64,000 nt of DNA from Phaseolus vulgaris (taxonomy: Eukaryota > Streptophyta > Magnoliopsida > Fabales > Fabaceae), in the NCBI RefSeq assembly GCF_000499845.2, contig NC_023749.2:33519991-33583990 (forward strand). Direction: 5' to 3'. Each line of letters begins with the position of its first letter. Position 1 is the first letter of the stretch. The position numbers and the translations under genes were made by a program. The notes beneath the pieces were generated by a model that saw only the letters and a program-made list of their open reading frames with translations, made no database searches and had not been told where the DNA came from. Below are positions 10,482-20,732 of this stretch, piece after piece.

Positions 10482-11436
10482 CATTGACAACTATTGATCA
10501 TATCTGTTCAAGATCATACCGCTGCATGGTTTTGCTCCTTTCATTAAAAAACCTCTACCTATTTTTAAAACATTATAGATAGGTACGACAATTTCATTTA
10601 ACATTTATTACTACTTATACATTAGATAATGTTATATATTCTAACATGAAATCTTATTATTTTAGTGCTTACTCTGGATATGATGTGTTGTATGAGAGGA
10701 GAACTTCAAACGCACAAAAACTCACTTGGATGTACCTTAAGGTGTTTAAAGTATATTTGTTCACTCAATTTAATGTGTTTCACTCATTCATTTAATACAT
10801 TTATTTTCACAAGCAGTCCAACAAGCAATCTGGAAATTATGAGTGCAGATATTCTGTTATGCAGTGGATGTTGACTATTTTGCAAGCTGCAATTAATAAA
10901 GGTTGAGATCAGGTAATACCTCAATACAATAAACACTTTAAAATTTGGAGTTTATTATTCATGCACTAATTCAAAAAAATTCAAATGTCACAGTTGTTCA
11001 ACGACCAACACCCGCTAAATTCAGAAGCATTGGAGTACATGAGAACAACATGGTCAAAGTATTTTGTAACCATGTATAGCACCTTAGAATAGATAAATCA
11101 TTAGAATGACATACTTTTTCATATATTAACAAAATAGTTTGTTGTACGTATTTTTCATATTTAAATTATAATTTTAAATGTTTTGATTTTCTGAAATTGG
11201 AAATTTTATGCAGGTTTGTGATTTATTAAAAAATATTTTTTTAATAACTTACATATAACGACGGTTCCACGTGGAACCGTCTTTAAAAGTCATTAATTTT
11301 TAAAAAAAAATTGTTAACAGTCACTTATATCGACGGTTGCAGAACTGTAATTAAGAAACAACGACGTCCACAAAAGCGATGATTCTGGAATCGTTTATTT
11401 TTAACTGTTGTTAATTTACTTCTTTTTGTACTAGTG
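10482..11436 (+). mobile_element. CACTA (En/Spm) transposon remnant, right end
   Basis: The sequence ends TTTTTGTACTAGTG at 11436, i.e. CACTAGTACAAAAA on the other strand, a typical CACTA terminus. Before it lie subterminal repeats with a 20-bp perfect palindrome (11261-11280). Further left on the plus strand is the decayed 3' part of a Ulp1-type protease gene, with a NYECRYSVMQWM segment (about 10837-10872) like the Cys-box (ECGYYVM) region, and a tail resembling HPLNSEALEYMRTTWSKYF. Such proteases accompany plant CACTA elements. The left half was displaced by element A or lies outside the window. Confidence 0.65.
11261..11280. repeat. 20-bp perfect palindrome with a G-box core
   Basis: ACGGTTCCACGTGGAACCGT equals its own reverse complement. 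Its centre CACGTG (11268-11273) is a canonical G-box. It belongs to the CACTA subterminal region and lies about 460 bp upstream of the glycosyltransferase start codon. Confidence 0.85.
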
Positions 11437-11730
11437 AAATCACCTAATAGTCTTTTACGACCAATAATTTTCTGGTAAATACTGTTTTCCTTTTTTTACC
11501 TGTTTTGTAGTTTTGTGGTCACATCATATCAAATACTTAAATAACTATTTCAAGAATCTATCAGTAAAAATATGTATACCACTTGTCGACAAATCTTCAA
11601 TCATGTGTTGTGCTGTTAGTTAATAAAAGGGCCAAGAGTTTGTATGGCGTCATAAAAAACCCCTCGTATTAGAACTTCAGAGACATTAGCTGAGCCATAA
11701 AATTAACGTGGTGATATTTCTGAGACAGCC
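11437..11730 (+). promoter_or_regulatory. Putative proximal promoter and 5' leader of the glycosyltransferase gene
   Basis: An AT-rich stretch between the CACTA terminus and the start codon. TATA-like candidates are TAATAAAA (11621-11628) and CATAAAAAA (11651-11659), which would give 5' leaders of about 50-90 nt. The start context ACAGCCATGG is favourable. No upstream ATG that would clearly interfere stands out. Confidence 0.4.
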
Positions 11731-13116
11731 ATGGACGGACCAAAGTTTCAGTTGCACATAGCAATGTACCCATGGTTTGCTATTGGACACATATCAGCAT
11801 ATCTCCACCTAGCCAACAAATTAGCCAAAAGAGGACACAAAATTTCCTTCATCGTACCCAAACTAACAAAGTCCAAGGTGGAACATTTCAACCTCTATCC
11901 ACAGTTAGTAACCTTCATCCCCATCACCATGCCCCTAGTTGATGGCCTTCCTCCTCATGCAGAAACCACTTTTGATGCTACCATCTCCTTAGGCAAACTC
12001 ATTATGACTGGGATGGATCGCACTGAGAAGGATATCGAACTACTTTTGCTTGAGCTAAAACCCAACATTGTTTTCTTTGATTATACATGTTGGATGCCGA
12101 ACTTGGCTCGGAGCTTAGGGATCAAGTCTGTTCATTACATAACCCTAAGCATGATATTTGAATCGTACATGGAATGCATGGAGAAGCAATTTAGTGAAAA
12201 GAATATAGCTGAACATGAGCTGAATCTGTTGAATCCTCCAGCTGGGTTCCCAGATCCTTCCATCAAGCTTCAGGCTCACGAGGTTCGACAACTAACTTCA
12301 GTCGTGAATTCCGAATTTGGCAGTGGTGTTCGTTATTATGACCGCATCAGCACCAGCACCAGATTGTCCGATGCAGTGGCCTTTAGAGGCTGTAGAGAAA
12401 TTGAGGGACTATATGCTGACTTTCTAGAAATTTCTTATGGAAAGCCTTTGTTGCTTTCAGGGCCTGTCATACCTGAGCCACACACATCCCCTTTGGAAGA
12501 AGAATGGGCTGAATGGCTTTCAGGATTCAAGGAGGAATCGGTGGTGTACTGTGCATTTGGAAGTGAATGCAGGCTACATCAAGATCAGCTCAAGGAACTG
12601 TTGGTGGGTCTTGAGTTAACAGGTTTTCCATTTCTTGCAGCTCTTAAAGCCCCTATTGGATTTGAGTCTGTTGAAGCAGCTATGCCAAAAGGGTTCAGTG
12701 AGAGGGTTCGAGGAAGAGGCATTGTTCATGGCAGTTGGGTTCAGCAGACACTAATTCTTGACCACCCTTCTATAGGGTGCTTCATTACCCATTGTGGGGT
12801 TGCATCTTTACTTGAGGCACTTGTGAGCAATTGTCAGATTGTGGTGTTACCAAATTTTATTGATCAGCTCCTTAATGCGAGGATGATAAGCAGCAGCATA
12901 AAGGCTGGTGTTCAAGTGGAGAAAGGTGAAGAAGACGGTTTGTTCACAAAGGAAAGTGTCTGTGCAGCTGTTAAGACTGTGATGGATTTGGAGAGTGAGG
13001 TTGGAAGGGAGGTCAGAGAAAACCATTTAAAATTGAGAAATCTCTTACTCACCAAAGATTTGGAGAACACATACCTTGATGGTTTTTGTCAAAAGCTTCA
13101 AGAACTAGTTGGGTGA
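11731..13116 (+). CDS. UDP-glycosyltransferase, UGT79-like (flavonoid glycoside glycosyltransferase)
   Basis: An intact, intronless 461-residue family 1 glycosyltransferase. The catalytic His20 lies in IGHISAYLHLANKLA, and the partner acid Asp117 in FFDYTCWMP. The 44-residue plant PSPG sugar-donor box runs from Trp336 to Gln379 (WVQQTLILDHPS ... HCGVASLLEAL ... FIDQ), with the closing Asp378-Gln379 pair. There is no signal peptide or membrane segment, so a cytosolic enzyme is expected. Length and the WMP/WVQQ signatures fit the UGT79 clade (group A). Characterised members of that group add a second sugar to anthocyanin or flavonol 3-O-glycosides; the acceptor and sugar here are inference. The motif HCGVAS differs from the HCGFGS/HCGWNS usual in the family. 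Upstream is a CACTA end, and downstream an AATAAA signal. Confidence 0.93.
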   Translation: MDGPKFQLHIAMYPWFAIGHISAYLHLANKLAKRGHKISFIVPKLTKSKVEHFNLYPQLVTFIPITMPLVDGLPPHAETTFDATISLGKLIMTGMDRTEKDIELLLLELKPNIVFFDYTCWMPNLARSLGIKSVHYITLSMIFESYMECMEKQFSEKNIAEHELNLLNPPAGFPDPSIKLQAHEVRQLTSVVNSEFGSGVRYYDRISTSTRLSDAVAFRGCREIEGLYADFLEISYGKPLLLSGPVIPEPHTSPLEEEWAEWLSGFKEESVVYCAFGSECRLHQDQLKELLVGLELTGFPFLAALKAPIGFESVEAAMPKGFSERVRGRGIVHGSWVQQTLILDHPSIGCFITHCGVASLLEALVSNCQIVVLPNFIDQLLNARMISSSIKAGVQVEKGEEDGLFTKESVCAAVKTVMDLESEVGREVRENHLKLRNLLLTKDLENTYLDGFCQKLQELVG

Positions 13117-13256
13117 TCTGCAAGTCTCAAACCATGGCCGGTCAACCATGAGCAGTTTCATTTTAGTTGTTAGTTAAGTTGTGGCTGTGGTAAATCTCAT
13201 GAACTAGTCCATTTACAACTTTTTAAGTACATGCATGGATATGTTTTGCAGATTAG

Positions 13257-13262
13257 AATAAA
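13257..13262 (+). terminator. Candidate polyadenylation signal of the glycosyltransferase gene
   Basis: AATAAA about 140 bp after the stop codon, in a T-rich 3' flank (13117-13300). Plant signals are loose, so this is only the best match. Confidence 0.5.
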
Positions 13263-13705
13263 TTATGTGTAGTTGAGCTGTGTTATGATCCATCATTTAT
13301 CACTCATTCTGTCACTCTCAAAATGGCTAAAATTCTTGAACCTGGTGGCTGCGGTTGGTTTGATTTCTTTCAGATGGATATTTTAATGCAATAATGGTTT
13401 GTTCGTATGCTTGCATCTATATGTGGTTTAATGAACAAAAGGTAGGCTAATCAGCGTGGGGTAAAATGTTTTGTGTACATGGTTCTATTGTGAATAAATG
13501 AAATATCTTTATTTTCAATTATGACTTGTCAACAACCATCAAACCACACGCTGCAAACACAATCCCTAAACCACAAGAAGGGTATCTAACGTTATTGAAT
13601 TCAAAAAGTGAATTTTAAATATAATTTGGCTTTTTTTCTAGAGTCTTTATCATACTTTATTAAATAAAACTACTAGAAAATAAAAATAAAAAGTGGCCTT
13701 CGGAA

Positions 13706-14047
13706 TCATCTGAGTAGGTATTTATTTTGAAAAATTGATTGAAAGTAAAGCAACGTGTTAGAGAGAAAGGGAAAACACCTGAAGTTCAAAACACAAGTAA
13801 GCAAAAAGATAACAATGACGAGAAGCCTAGCACAGACAACTCCAACGCAAATGATCAGGGAAGAACACAAATAGAAAACAGTCTCAGAGATCAATGAATC
13901 CACCAACAACTCAACAAGCAGCACCAATTCAACAACCACAGAGAAAATGAAAAGTAGAATGCAATGGACCAAGGCCTGCAGAGCAGACACGTGATATTTG
14001 TGTTGGTGCTGTCCAATGTGTGAGAGATTGTGAGAAAAAAAAAACAA
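13706..14047 (-). other. Unrecognised 113-residue open frame, doubtful
   Basis: It starts MFFFSHNLSHIG and contains two hydrophobic segments (around residues 25-55 and 65-100) that could be membrane spans. No family is recognised. The upstream CT-rich run (14048-14100) looks like a transcript leader, and a possible splice donor lies near the end of the frame (AG|GTGTTTTCCC). Length and composition could equally arise by chance in T-rich DNA. I would not call this a gene without transcript support. Confidence 0.15.
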
Positions 14048-15280
14048 AGAGTTTGTCTGAGTGTAAAAGGTGAGGGGCTGAGTGCCAGGAAGTTGCCATG
14101 TTGGTTCTAGTGAGTTTTTGTACTACAGCTGGAATGATGTAGTCATATGATAACTCATTGAGTACAGAAGATATTTTTTACAACAATCATATTGTTAATA
14201 TTTTTTTAAGATATATTAAAATATATATTATGAATCTTAATATTAATAATAATATGTATATATAGTGTCTCTCTTGCGAGAAAGAGAGAGACAGGTGAGG
14301 TAGTACTATTTTATTTTATTATTGTGAATGATTAATCTGAGGTGTGAAAGAAAAAGTGCTCGGAATTCATTTTGTTTTATTGGTTAGTTTAAATTCATTA
14401 CTTTTTTATTATGTATTAATATTGACATAAAAATTCAAAAGAAAAGAAAGTTTGGAAGAAATCCGGCAATATAAAGAAAAGTGCTTTGTTTTTTTCCTAA
14501 TTTTTAACATTTTATATAGTATCCTTTTTTTTATTTTGGCTTGATATTTGACTATGGTAATCTCTATGGTAACATTTGTTTTTAGTAAATAAAAATAATA
14601 TAATATAATTATTTATTTGACTTAATTAAATTATTTATTTGGGCTTAGAGAATAAAATGAAGTAATAATTAAAAATAAAATAAGTTGGATTGTTTAATAG
14701 AGAGAAAAAAATAGTAATGAGTTAGATTTAGTCTTTTTAAGCTCAACCTTAAGTTACTCTTTAATACATAAATAAGGGTTAAATATTCTTTTGCAGATAT
14801 GCCATAGCGATACAACGTGCGACAAATTTAGAAAAACAATTTTTGGATCCCTAAAAGTGAAAAATGACATATCTCAGATTGTTGCATATCAATTGTCATT
14901 TGAGGTGAATAGTATGTATGAATGTTTATAAGAACTATGAGTACAGAGACGATCCCTTAAATCTCAAAAGAATTGTGTATTGATATATGTTATAAGCACT
15001 CATAATAATTTAAATTGTTTTTTTTTTTTTGGGTTTGATTTGATTATTTAACTATTATGTAACTGTGTTCGTTGAGATCTGGGATCCTATTTATGTAAGC
15101 TATGTTTATTGGTTTGGTAAATCATTGATTAACATATAGTAAGTTGATTCAATATTAGATTATGCACGGGTGCAAAAAGGTTAAAAGAAGGCGGTTATTT
15201 TCAATTTAAAATAGTGACTTTCTAGTCGTATTTGATGTACATCTGAATGATTTTTAAAATGGAGGAGTAATGCATTGACT

Positions 15281-15412
15281 ATTTACCATAGCCGCATTTA
15301 TAAATCACATTTTAGAATGTGGTTATTTACCATAACCGCATTTATAAATCGCATTTAAGAATGCGATTATTTACCATAGCCGCCCTTATAAATCTTTGCG
15401 CTGCTTATAAGA
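15281..15412. repeat. Three tandem 44-bp repeats, each an imperfect hairpin
   Basis: ATTTACCATA begins at 15281, 15325 and 15369, an exact 44-bp period. Units carry GCCGCATTTATAAAT and a reverse-complement-like AGAATGTGGTT/AGAATGCGATT. Such reiterated inverted motifs are usual just inside CACTA termini, where they bind the transposase accessory protein in characterised elements. Confidence 0.85.
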
Positions 15413-15611
15413 ATGCGGATATGGTAACTAGTCGCCGTTGTATATGGTTATATTTTTTAGTACATTTTGTTTAATGTTAATTTTCATCTAAATTTACCTA
15501 TTCAATTATAACCAAGCCAGACAAATACATAAATTTAGATAATCAAATTATATATATTGATAAAAATGTATTACAAACACTAATAATATATCTATCTATC
15601 TAATTCCTACA

Positions 15612-18127
15612 CTATTCATCAGTTATCCTAAAGTTATAAAAATTTAGAAAATATGTGGACCAAGAATGTCTCACATGTACTATGGCTTCCGAAACCATTG
15701 GTCGCTCATCCGTGAAGAAATGCATTACAAAATAAGGTTCACATAAACTAGTGTTAAGATACATATATGTTAAAGAATTATAAAAATAATTTATCATCAT
15801 GTTACCTCATCCTGATCACTTTCAAAGCCTAGTCTTACAATTATAACCATCCATTGCATAATGTAATAACCACACTCATAGCTTCCTGGTTGTCTATTAC
15901 ACTATAATTCAATATAAAGTAAAAGTTAATATTGATAAACAATGAAAAGAGAAAGACAAAATTATAAACCTTTAGTGTCATCCACTTCAGATTTTTCAGA
16001 TGTTATATCCACGCCATGAACTGATTAATACAAAAAATTGCGTTAGTAGATGCTTAATTAGTAACATACGAAGTTAAGTTTATAGTGTATTTACTTATCA
16101 ATGATATTCTTCAGATGTGTGGATGACATCTTGTGTAGGGAACAAAACCACACAACAGGCTTAAACAAGAGGGAGAGATGAATTGTTTATCAAAAGATTT
16201 TTGAAAAGATTGAATAAGAATGAAGCTTTATCAACAAACACAAAAGAAGCAATCAAGGAAGTCAATCAAAAAATGTAAAAGAAACTGTTTGCAGAATTTC
16301 AATCGATTGAAACTTCGTTTTAATCGGTTGTTTATGGCAGCAGCAAAAGCAAAATTAAATCAAACATTTTATAAGGAGTGAGAGAGAGAGAAATTACTTG
16401 ACCAATTTATACTGGTTCACTCAACCTTGAGCTACATCCAGTTCCTAGAACAAACACTGGGTTCCACTAGTAATCGATCACAAATTACAATACACACAAC
16501 CACAAAGAGGTGATCTTGATACCACAAGAACCACTCACCCCTTTTGTCATACACACAACCTTAGTCAGAACACCCTCTGACCTTAGAGGTTTTCACACAC
16601 TTCATAAGTTTATAAAAGAACAAATACAAGATAAAAAAAAGGAACAGATTACACCTAGATTTACAGGAATCACAGAGCTCCTAAGATCAGACCTTGAACC
16701 AGTGCACAACTATTTATCAATCTTGCAAAACTTGATTTGAATCTCTTCTCAAAAACAATTTCAATCTCAAAAACAACCTTCATCACAGATTTGAAACATC
16801 AAAGCTCCCATGTTCTACATTATCAACCGTTGATAAGACAAGTAACTGCCAATGACCCCTATATCATCCATGAAAAGAGTTAGTAAATATTTAAAACATG
16901 AAATAGTAATAATTGACGACTTATAATTAAACTTACTCATTAATATAAGGTCATAAATAAATTTGTTTTCCTTCTTTTTCCAGGGTGTTAGTGATGTATG
17001 ATTGGGTTTCAGTTTTCTTTGTTCTAGTGGGATTAGTATATGAGGGATCTAACAATCCATACACATCTTCATTCCCCTCAGTGATAGAAACTCCATGCAA
17101 AAACCTACAATAGGTAAATTGAAATGTAGAAGCTACAATAGGTTAAAGCATAATCAATAATAATTTAACATAAAGTAAATTGAAATATAGGTAAAAATAC
17201 TTGCATCATAAAAAAATTGAATTATATTTATATTGAGCTCCTGATCCCCAGCTACAAATTCTAACAAATCTAACATGTAATGTACAATGGCATGTCAGTG
17301 TTTATTTCAAAAAACGTATCATCCCACAGAACTTCCAAAGGGTCTTGACCAACCTCTCTAGCAGTTGCAACTAAGGAAGCTATAGGATCATCAATCAAAA
17401 CCTCATGCTTCTTTTTCAGACTTGGTTTCTGACGAGGTTTCTACAAAATAAAGAACATTTGTATTAAATTAGATGTAATATATAAATATAAATTTATATA
17501 ATGAAATGAAATTATTACCGGAGGTTCTAGGTATTTGGGCCAGGCTATGAATGTCTGAAATGCATGGACCACAGTTGTTACCTCATCTGAAAGTAGTGGA
17601 ACTGAACATCAAGTACTCGTACTCTTTCAACTGTTACCTTCGCCACATCAGGGGTGAGAGGAACGTTATGTAAGGTGGTGGCCACTTGATAGACTTTTCC
17701 AATGGCCACCACTAAGCATACCGCCCTCTACCAGTAGCTCACATTGGCTCGTCTGGCTAGTGATATCCTCCCCTGATGTTGTAGGAGTCGCACAACTCCC
17801 CTTTATGCTTTTGGGAGCGAGACTAACAAGTGCCTCAACCGGCTCAACATAAACTTGTTGTGATAGAAACTCCTGTTGCAACTCTAACCACATCCGATCA
17901 GGCTTCTTTCTCATCTCCTCCATTAATTCTTGACGTATCTTACTCGTCATTTCTGCTTTGGTCTCTATGGGGGAGGACGATGAGTGTCGTGGTGAAGCTC
18001 AAAAATATAGTTTAATTCCAACCCCTTTTCCATCTGCACGAACACGACCATAGTGCTCATTTTGTCCAATTGCTTCAACCAGGATATCGCGATGACCTTC
18101 AGGGACAAAATTACCTTGGGAGCTTTC
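15612..18127 (-). pseudogene. PTTA / Ulp1-protease gene of a CACTA element, fragmented
   Basis: Recognisable pieces in minus order: FVPEGHRDILVEAIGQ and GRVRADGKGVGIK (18110-18000), then RQELMEEMRKKPDRMWLEL (17940-17880), both like the plant Ptta/En-Spm transposase-associated family. Next are DPIASLVATAREVGQDPLEV (about 17395-17335) and GNEDVYGLLDPSYTN (17075-17030). Last is a Ulp1 cysteine-protease C-terminus with ECGYYIMQWM (about 15880-15850) and a tail with HSWSTYFLNFY (about 15680-15645). Stops, frame changes and a foreign LTR between the pieces rule out a working gene, though intact introns may explain some gaps. The largest single frame is 17950-17666. Confidence 0.6.
16132..16820 (-). 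repeat. Sirevirus-type LTR fragment or solo LTR inside the CACTA remnant
   Basis: It begins TGTGTAGGGAACAAAACC and contains the Sirevirus LTR landmarks in the usual order: AAACAAGAGGGAGAGATGAATTG, a TTAATCGGTTGTTTA motif (16319-16333), and TATACTGGTTCACTCAACC with GAGCTACATCCAGTTC (about 16410-16445). The right boundary is approximate and no convincing target duplication was found, so whether it is a solo LTR or a fragment is open. Confidence 0.55.
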
Positions 18128-18602
18128 TGTTAGAATGTGTGGCTTTAAACTAGAGGGGGGGTGAATGGTTTAAAGAGGGTTTTCGCAAACTTTTAAGTCT
18201 AGAATGAAATTACTTTGAGAAAACTTGATTAAGAATTCAGTTTTCCAAAAACACAAAGCAATTTAGCACAGCACCAGAAAAACAATCGGTTGTTTATACC
18301 ATATCATAAATATAAACTGAATTTAAAGAGTTCAAGGGATAGAGAAATTGCACACATATATTTATACTGGTTCACTCTTAAACAAAGAGCTACATCCAGT
18401 CTTCCCAGAAACCACTGGGGAATCCACTAAGTAGTCAACCCTAGATTACTTACAACACCACCAAAGAAGTAACCTTGATCCCCTCAAGACACACACTTCC
18501 TTTGGCTCAGCAAAAACACCACTAAGAATGCTGATCTAAACAACCTCAAGAACACACAGCACTTCTCAGCTTCACACACAGAGTTTCTTCAAAGTACAAA
18601 AG
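18128..18602 (-). repeat. 3' LTR of Sirevirus D, distal part
   Basis: It starts TGTTAGAATGTGTGGC and carries an AACAATCGGTTGTTTA motif at 18281-18295 and the GGTTCACTC / GAGCTACATCCAGT landmarks (18368-18398). It breaks off at AAAAG (18598-18602), the left copy of C's target duplication; the LTR resumes at 40261. Confidence 0.85.
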
Positions 18603-20380
18603 TGTTGGGTTTAATAGTGCCAAAGTTCAAGAGGGGGGGGGGGGTGAATTGACCTTTTAAACCTTTCTCGCAGAAACAGTGTTTAACACAGTTTACAGAA
18701 AATAAATCGATTTATGTGAAAATGAACAGTTTTGTTTCAGCACTGTTTTTGTTTGAAAAGCGTTTATACAGCAAGGTTAATCACAAGATTATGCAGATAG
18801 ATTTTCCAGATGCACACACACTGATATTAGAACGAAAACCAGTGAACCACAAAACAGCAAACTTCAATTTCAAGCAAGTGATTTAAGGTTCAATTGATAG
18901 CATGCCAATTAATTGAGTAACCTTTACAAACAACCTGTTCCAATGACTTTTAACAAACTATGAGTGTTCTTCTTGATATCAAATAGTTTTCCAGAAATTA
19001 AGAACAATGAATCACAGAACAACAAGCTTCAATTTTAAGCAATTGTTTAAGGTTCAATTAATAGCTTTGACAATTTCTTGAGCAACCTATCACAGTCAAT
19101 CTGTTCCAGTGGCTTTTAACAAACTTTATATGTTCTTATCATAATCAAACAACTTTTTCAGAAATTAAGAACAGTATGAACTGAGCCCAGAAAGAACAGA
19201 TTTATTATTGATTGAACATATTTATTTCTTTGTTGTTTTAACAATTATGCAGAAACTTAATTGCAGAGATTGAGAGAGAATGAACACAGGGCAGTTATAC
19301 TGGTTGACTCAACTGAGCTACATCCAGTCTTCACCTACAATCAAGGTGAAATTCACTAATCACAGTACAAACAAACACAATTCCCACTGTTCTTGAAACC
19401 TACAAGAACTTAGGTACTCTTGCTGAAAAAACCTATTTCAGCTCACACACACTCTTCAAGAAAACCTATCAAGAAGAGTGATCAACCAAACTATTACAAG
19501 AAATGAGAAGTGAAACGACTACACCTGATTGAGGATACAAAGATCTGCCTTAAACCAGTAGGAAAGATTGCTAGAACAGTAGCAGCACCTCACACCAAGC
19601 TTTTGGGACCAAACCAAGAACAAACACTTTGTGATTTTCGAAATCTTTGAAGAACAAATGCTAATCCTTTGTAAACTTTTAATTCTCTGCTGTCAAAACT
19701 GTTTTTGCAAATGTATGAACAATGATTAAACTCAGAAACAAGTTTTCATTTTATAGAAAACCAACTTGTAACAGAATTTTGAAAAACAGTTAAAGCTGTT
19801 ATAAAATGAACAGATTGAAAATAAAATAAACAGATTTATTTTCAAAAGCAGTTAGAGAATTTGTTAAGTGAGGAGACTTAGTCAACCATTCTGGTGCTGA
19901 GATAAAACTGTAAAACGTTTAAGCTAGATATGGCACCAGAGACAAAAAGAATCTATTCATTTACAGATGAACATATTTATTTTTCAAAACGAAAACAGAA
20001 AAGCTTAACTATTTGAAACACAATCGTTTTGAAAGATAGAAGACTTAGTCAAAATACATGATGCACAAAATCTAATTTTCACAAGACTTAGCCAAGGCAT
20101 CAGTGTAAAAATGAATCTGTTTATTTAGAAAAGAACAGATTTATTTTTATGCAGTAAAGGTGTTTTTTGTAAAACATGTGAAAAACAGTTTAAGAAAACT
20201 TATGTTTGTTCTTATCACATGGCCAGTGGTTACGAGGTGAGTTACTCAGCAAAAAACCCACTCTTAAACAACCTCTAAGCACTACCTAAGACACACTTAA
20301 AGCAAAGAAAAATACACATGAAATGTACATAGAAGTCTTCATCAAACACAATCTTGAAGGGGCAGCAACCATCTTCAACA
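18603..20380 (-). repeat. 3' LTR of Sirevirus C
   Basis: Starts TGTTGGGTTTAATAGTGCC and ends CCATCTTCAACA, with short terminal inversions TGTTG...CAACA. It is followed at once by the PPT. It contains an 11-G run (about 18632-18642) and several copies of the GAACAGATTTATT-type motif. Confidence 0.92.
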
Positions 20381-20400
20381 ATCTCCCCCTGTTTGATGGA
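20381..20400 (-). other. Polypurine tract of Sirevirus C
   Basis: Minus strand CATCAAACAGGGGGAGAT directly abuts the LTR. A second purine-rich copy (AAAGGGGGAGAA on the minus strand, 20581-20592) lies about 200 bp inside; repeated PPTs are described for Sireviruses. Confidence 0.8.
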
Positions 20401-20732
20401 GACAAATCCCCATAGCTAACCTCATAGCTTTGTTTCTTTAAGAACCTGCACTGCACCAGATTTTAAACCAGAAAAAAAAACAGCAACATTGCATAGCATG
20501 AGAAATGGTTTTAAGGTGCAGAATTAACTCCCTGTTTCAGCTAGCTTCACCTAGCATGGTGAGCTATTTTTCAGCTATTTTTCTCCCCCTTTGGATTCAT
20601 CAAACAGCATATAAGCATAGGGGGAAAAATATAAAACAAAAACCATAACCATAATAGTCCAGAAAATAAAACCATATTGTTCAGCATTACAGACATTTGA
20701 AAGCTAATAAAGAAAGCATTAAAAACGGATGA

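Larger units (their letters stand above)
13117..15164. other. AT-rich intergenic spacer downstream of the glycosyltransferase
   Basis: The first 200 bp are probably its 3' UTR. I recognise no transposon termini or protein domain in the rest. A minus-strand open frame 14047-13706 (113 residues, two hydrophobic stretches, no family resemblance) follows CT-rich sequence resembling a plant 5' leader; it could be a first exon or non-coding transcript, but nothing confirms it. A short inverted repeat (GTCTCTCTT ... AAGAGAGAGAC) lies at about 14266-14293. Confidence 0.5.
15165..18127 (-). mobile_element. CACTA-like transposon remnant with PTTA/Ulp1 gene pieces
   Basis: The possible left terminus is CACGGGTGCAAAAAGG (15165), degenerate relative to CACTA, followed by subterminal repeats at 15281-15412. 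Further right on the minus strand are fragments of a transposase-associated gene: PTTA-type sequence near 17990-18127 and a Ulp1 protease C-terminus near 15640-15880. Sirevirus D is inserted in the coding part at 18127/18128 (candidate TSD CTTTC at 18123-18127), so the rest of the element lies beyond the right edge of the window. A Sirevirus-type LTR fragment interrupts it at about 16132-16820. Confidence 0.55.

Noticed and set aside
13668..13690. ACTACTAGAAAATAAAAATAAAA, resembling a CACTA terminus
   Set aside because: It lacks the leading C and any subterminal repeats or partner end; more likely AT-rich chance sequence.
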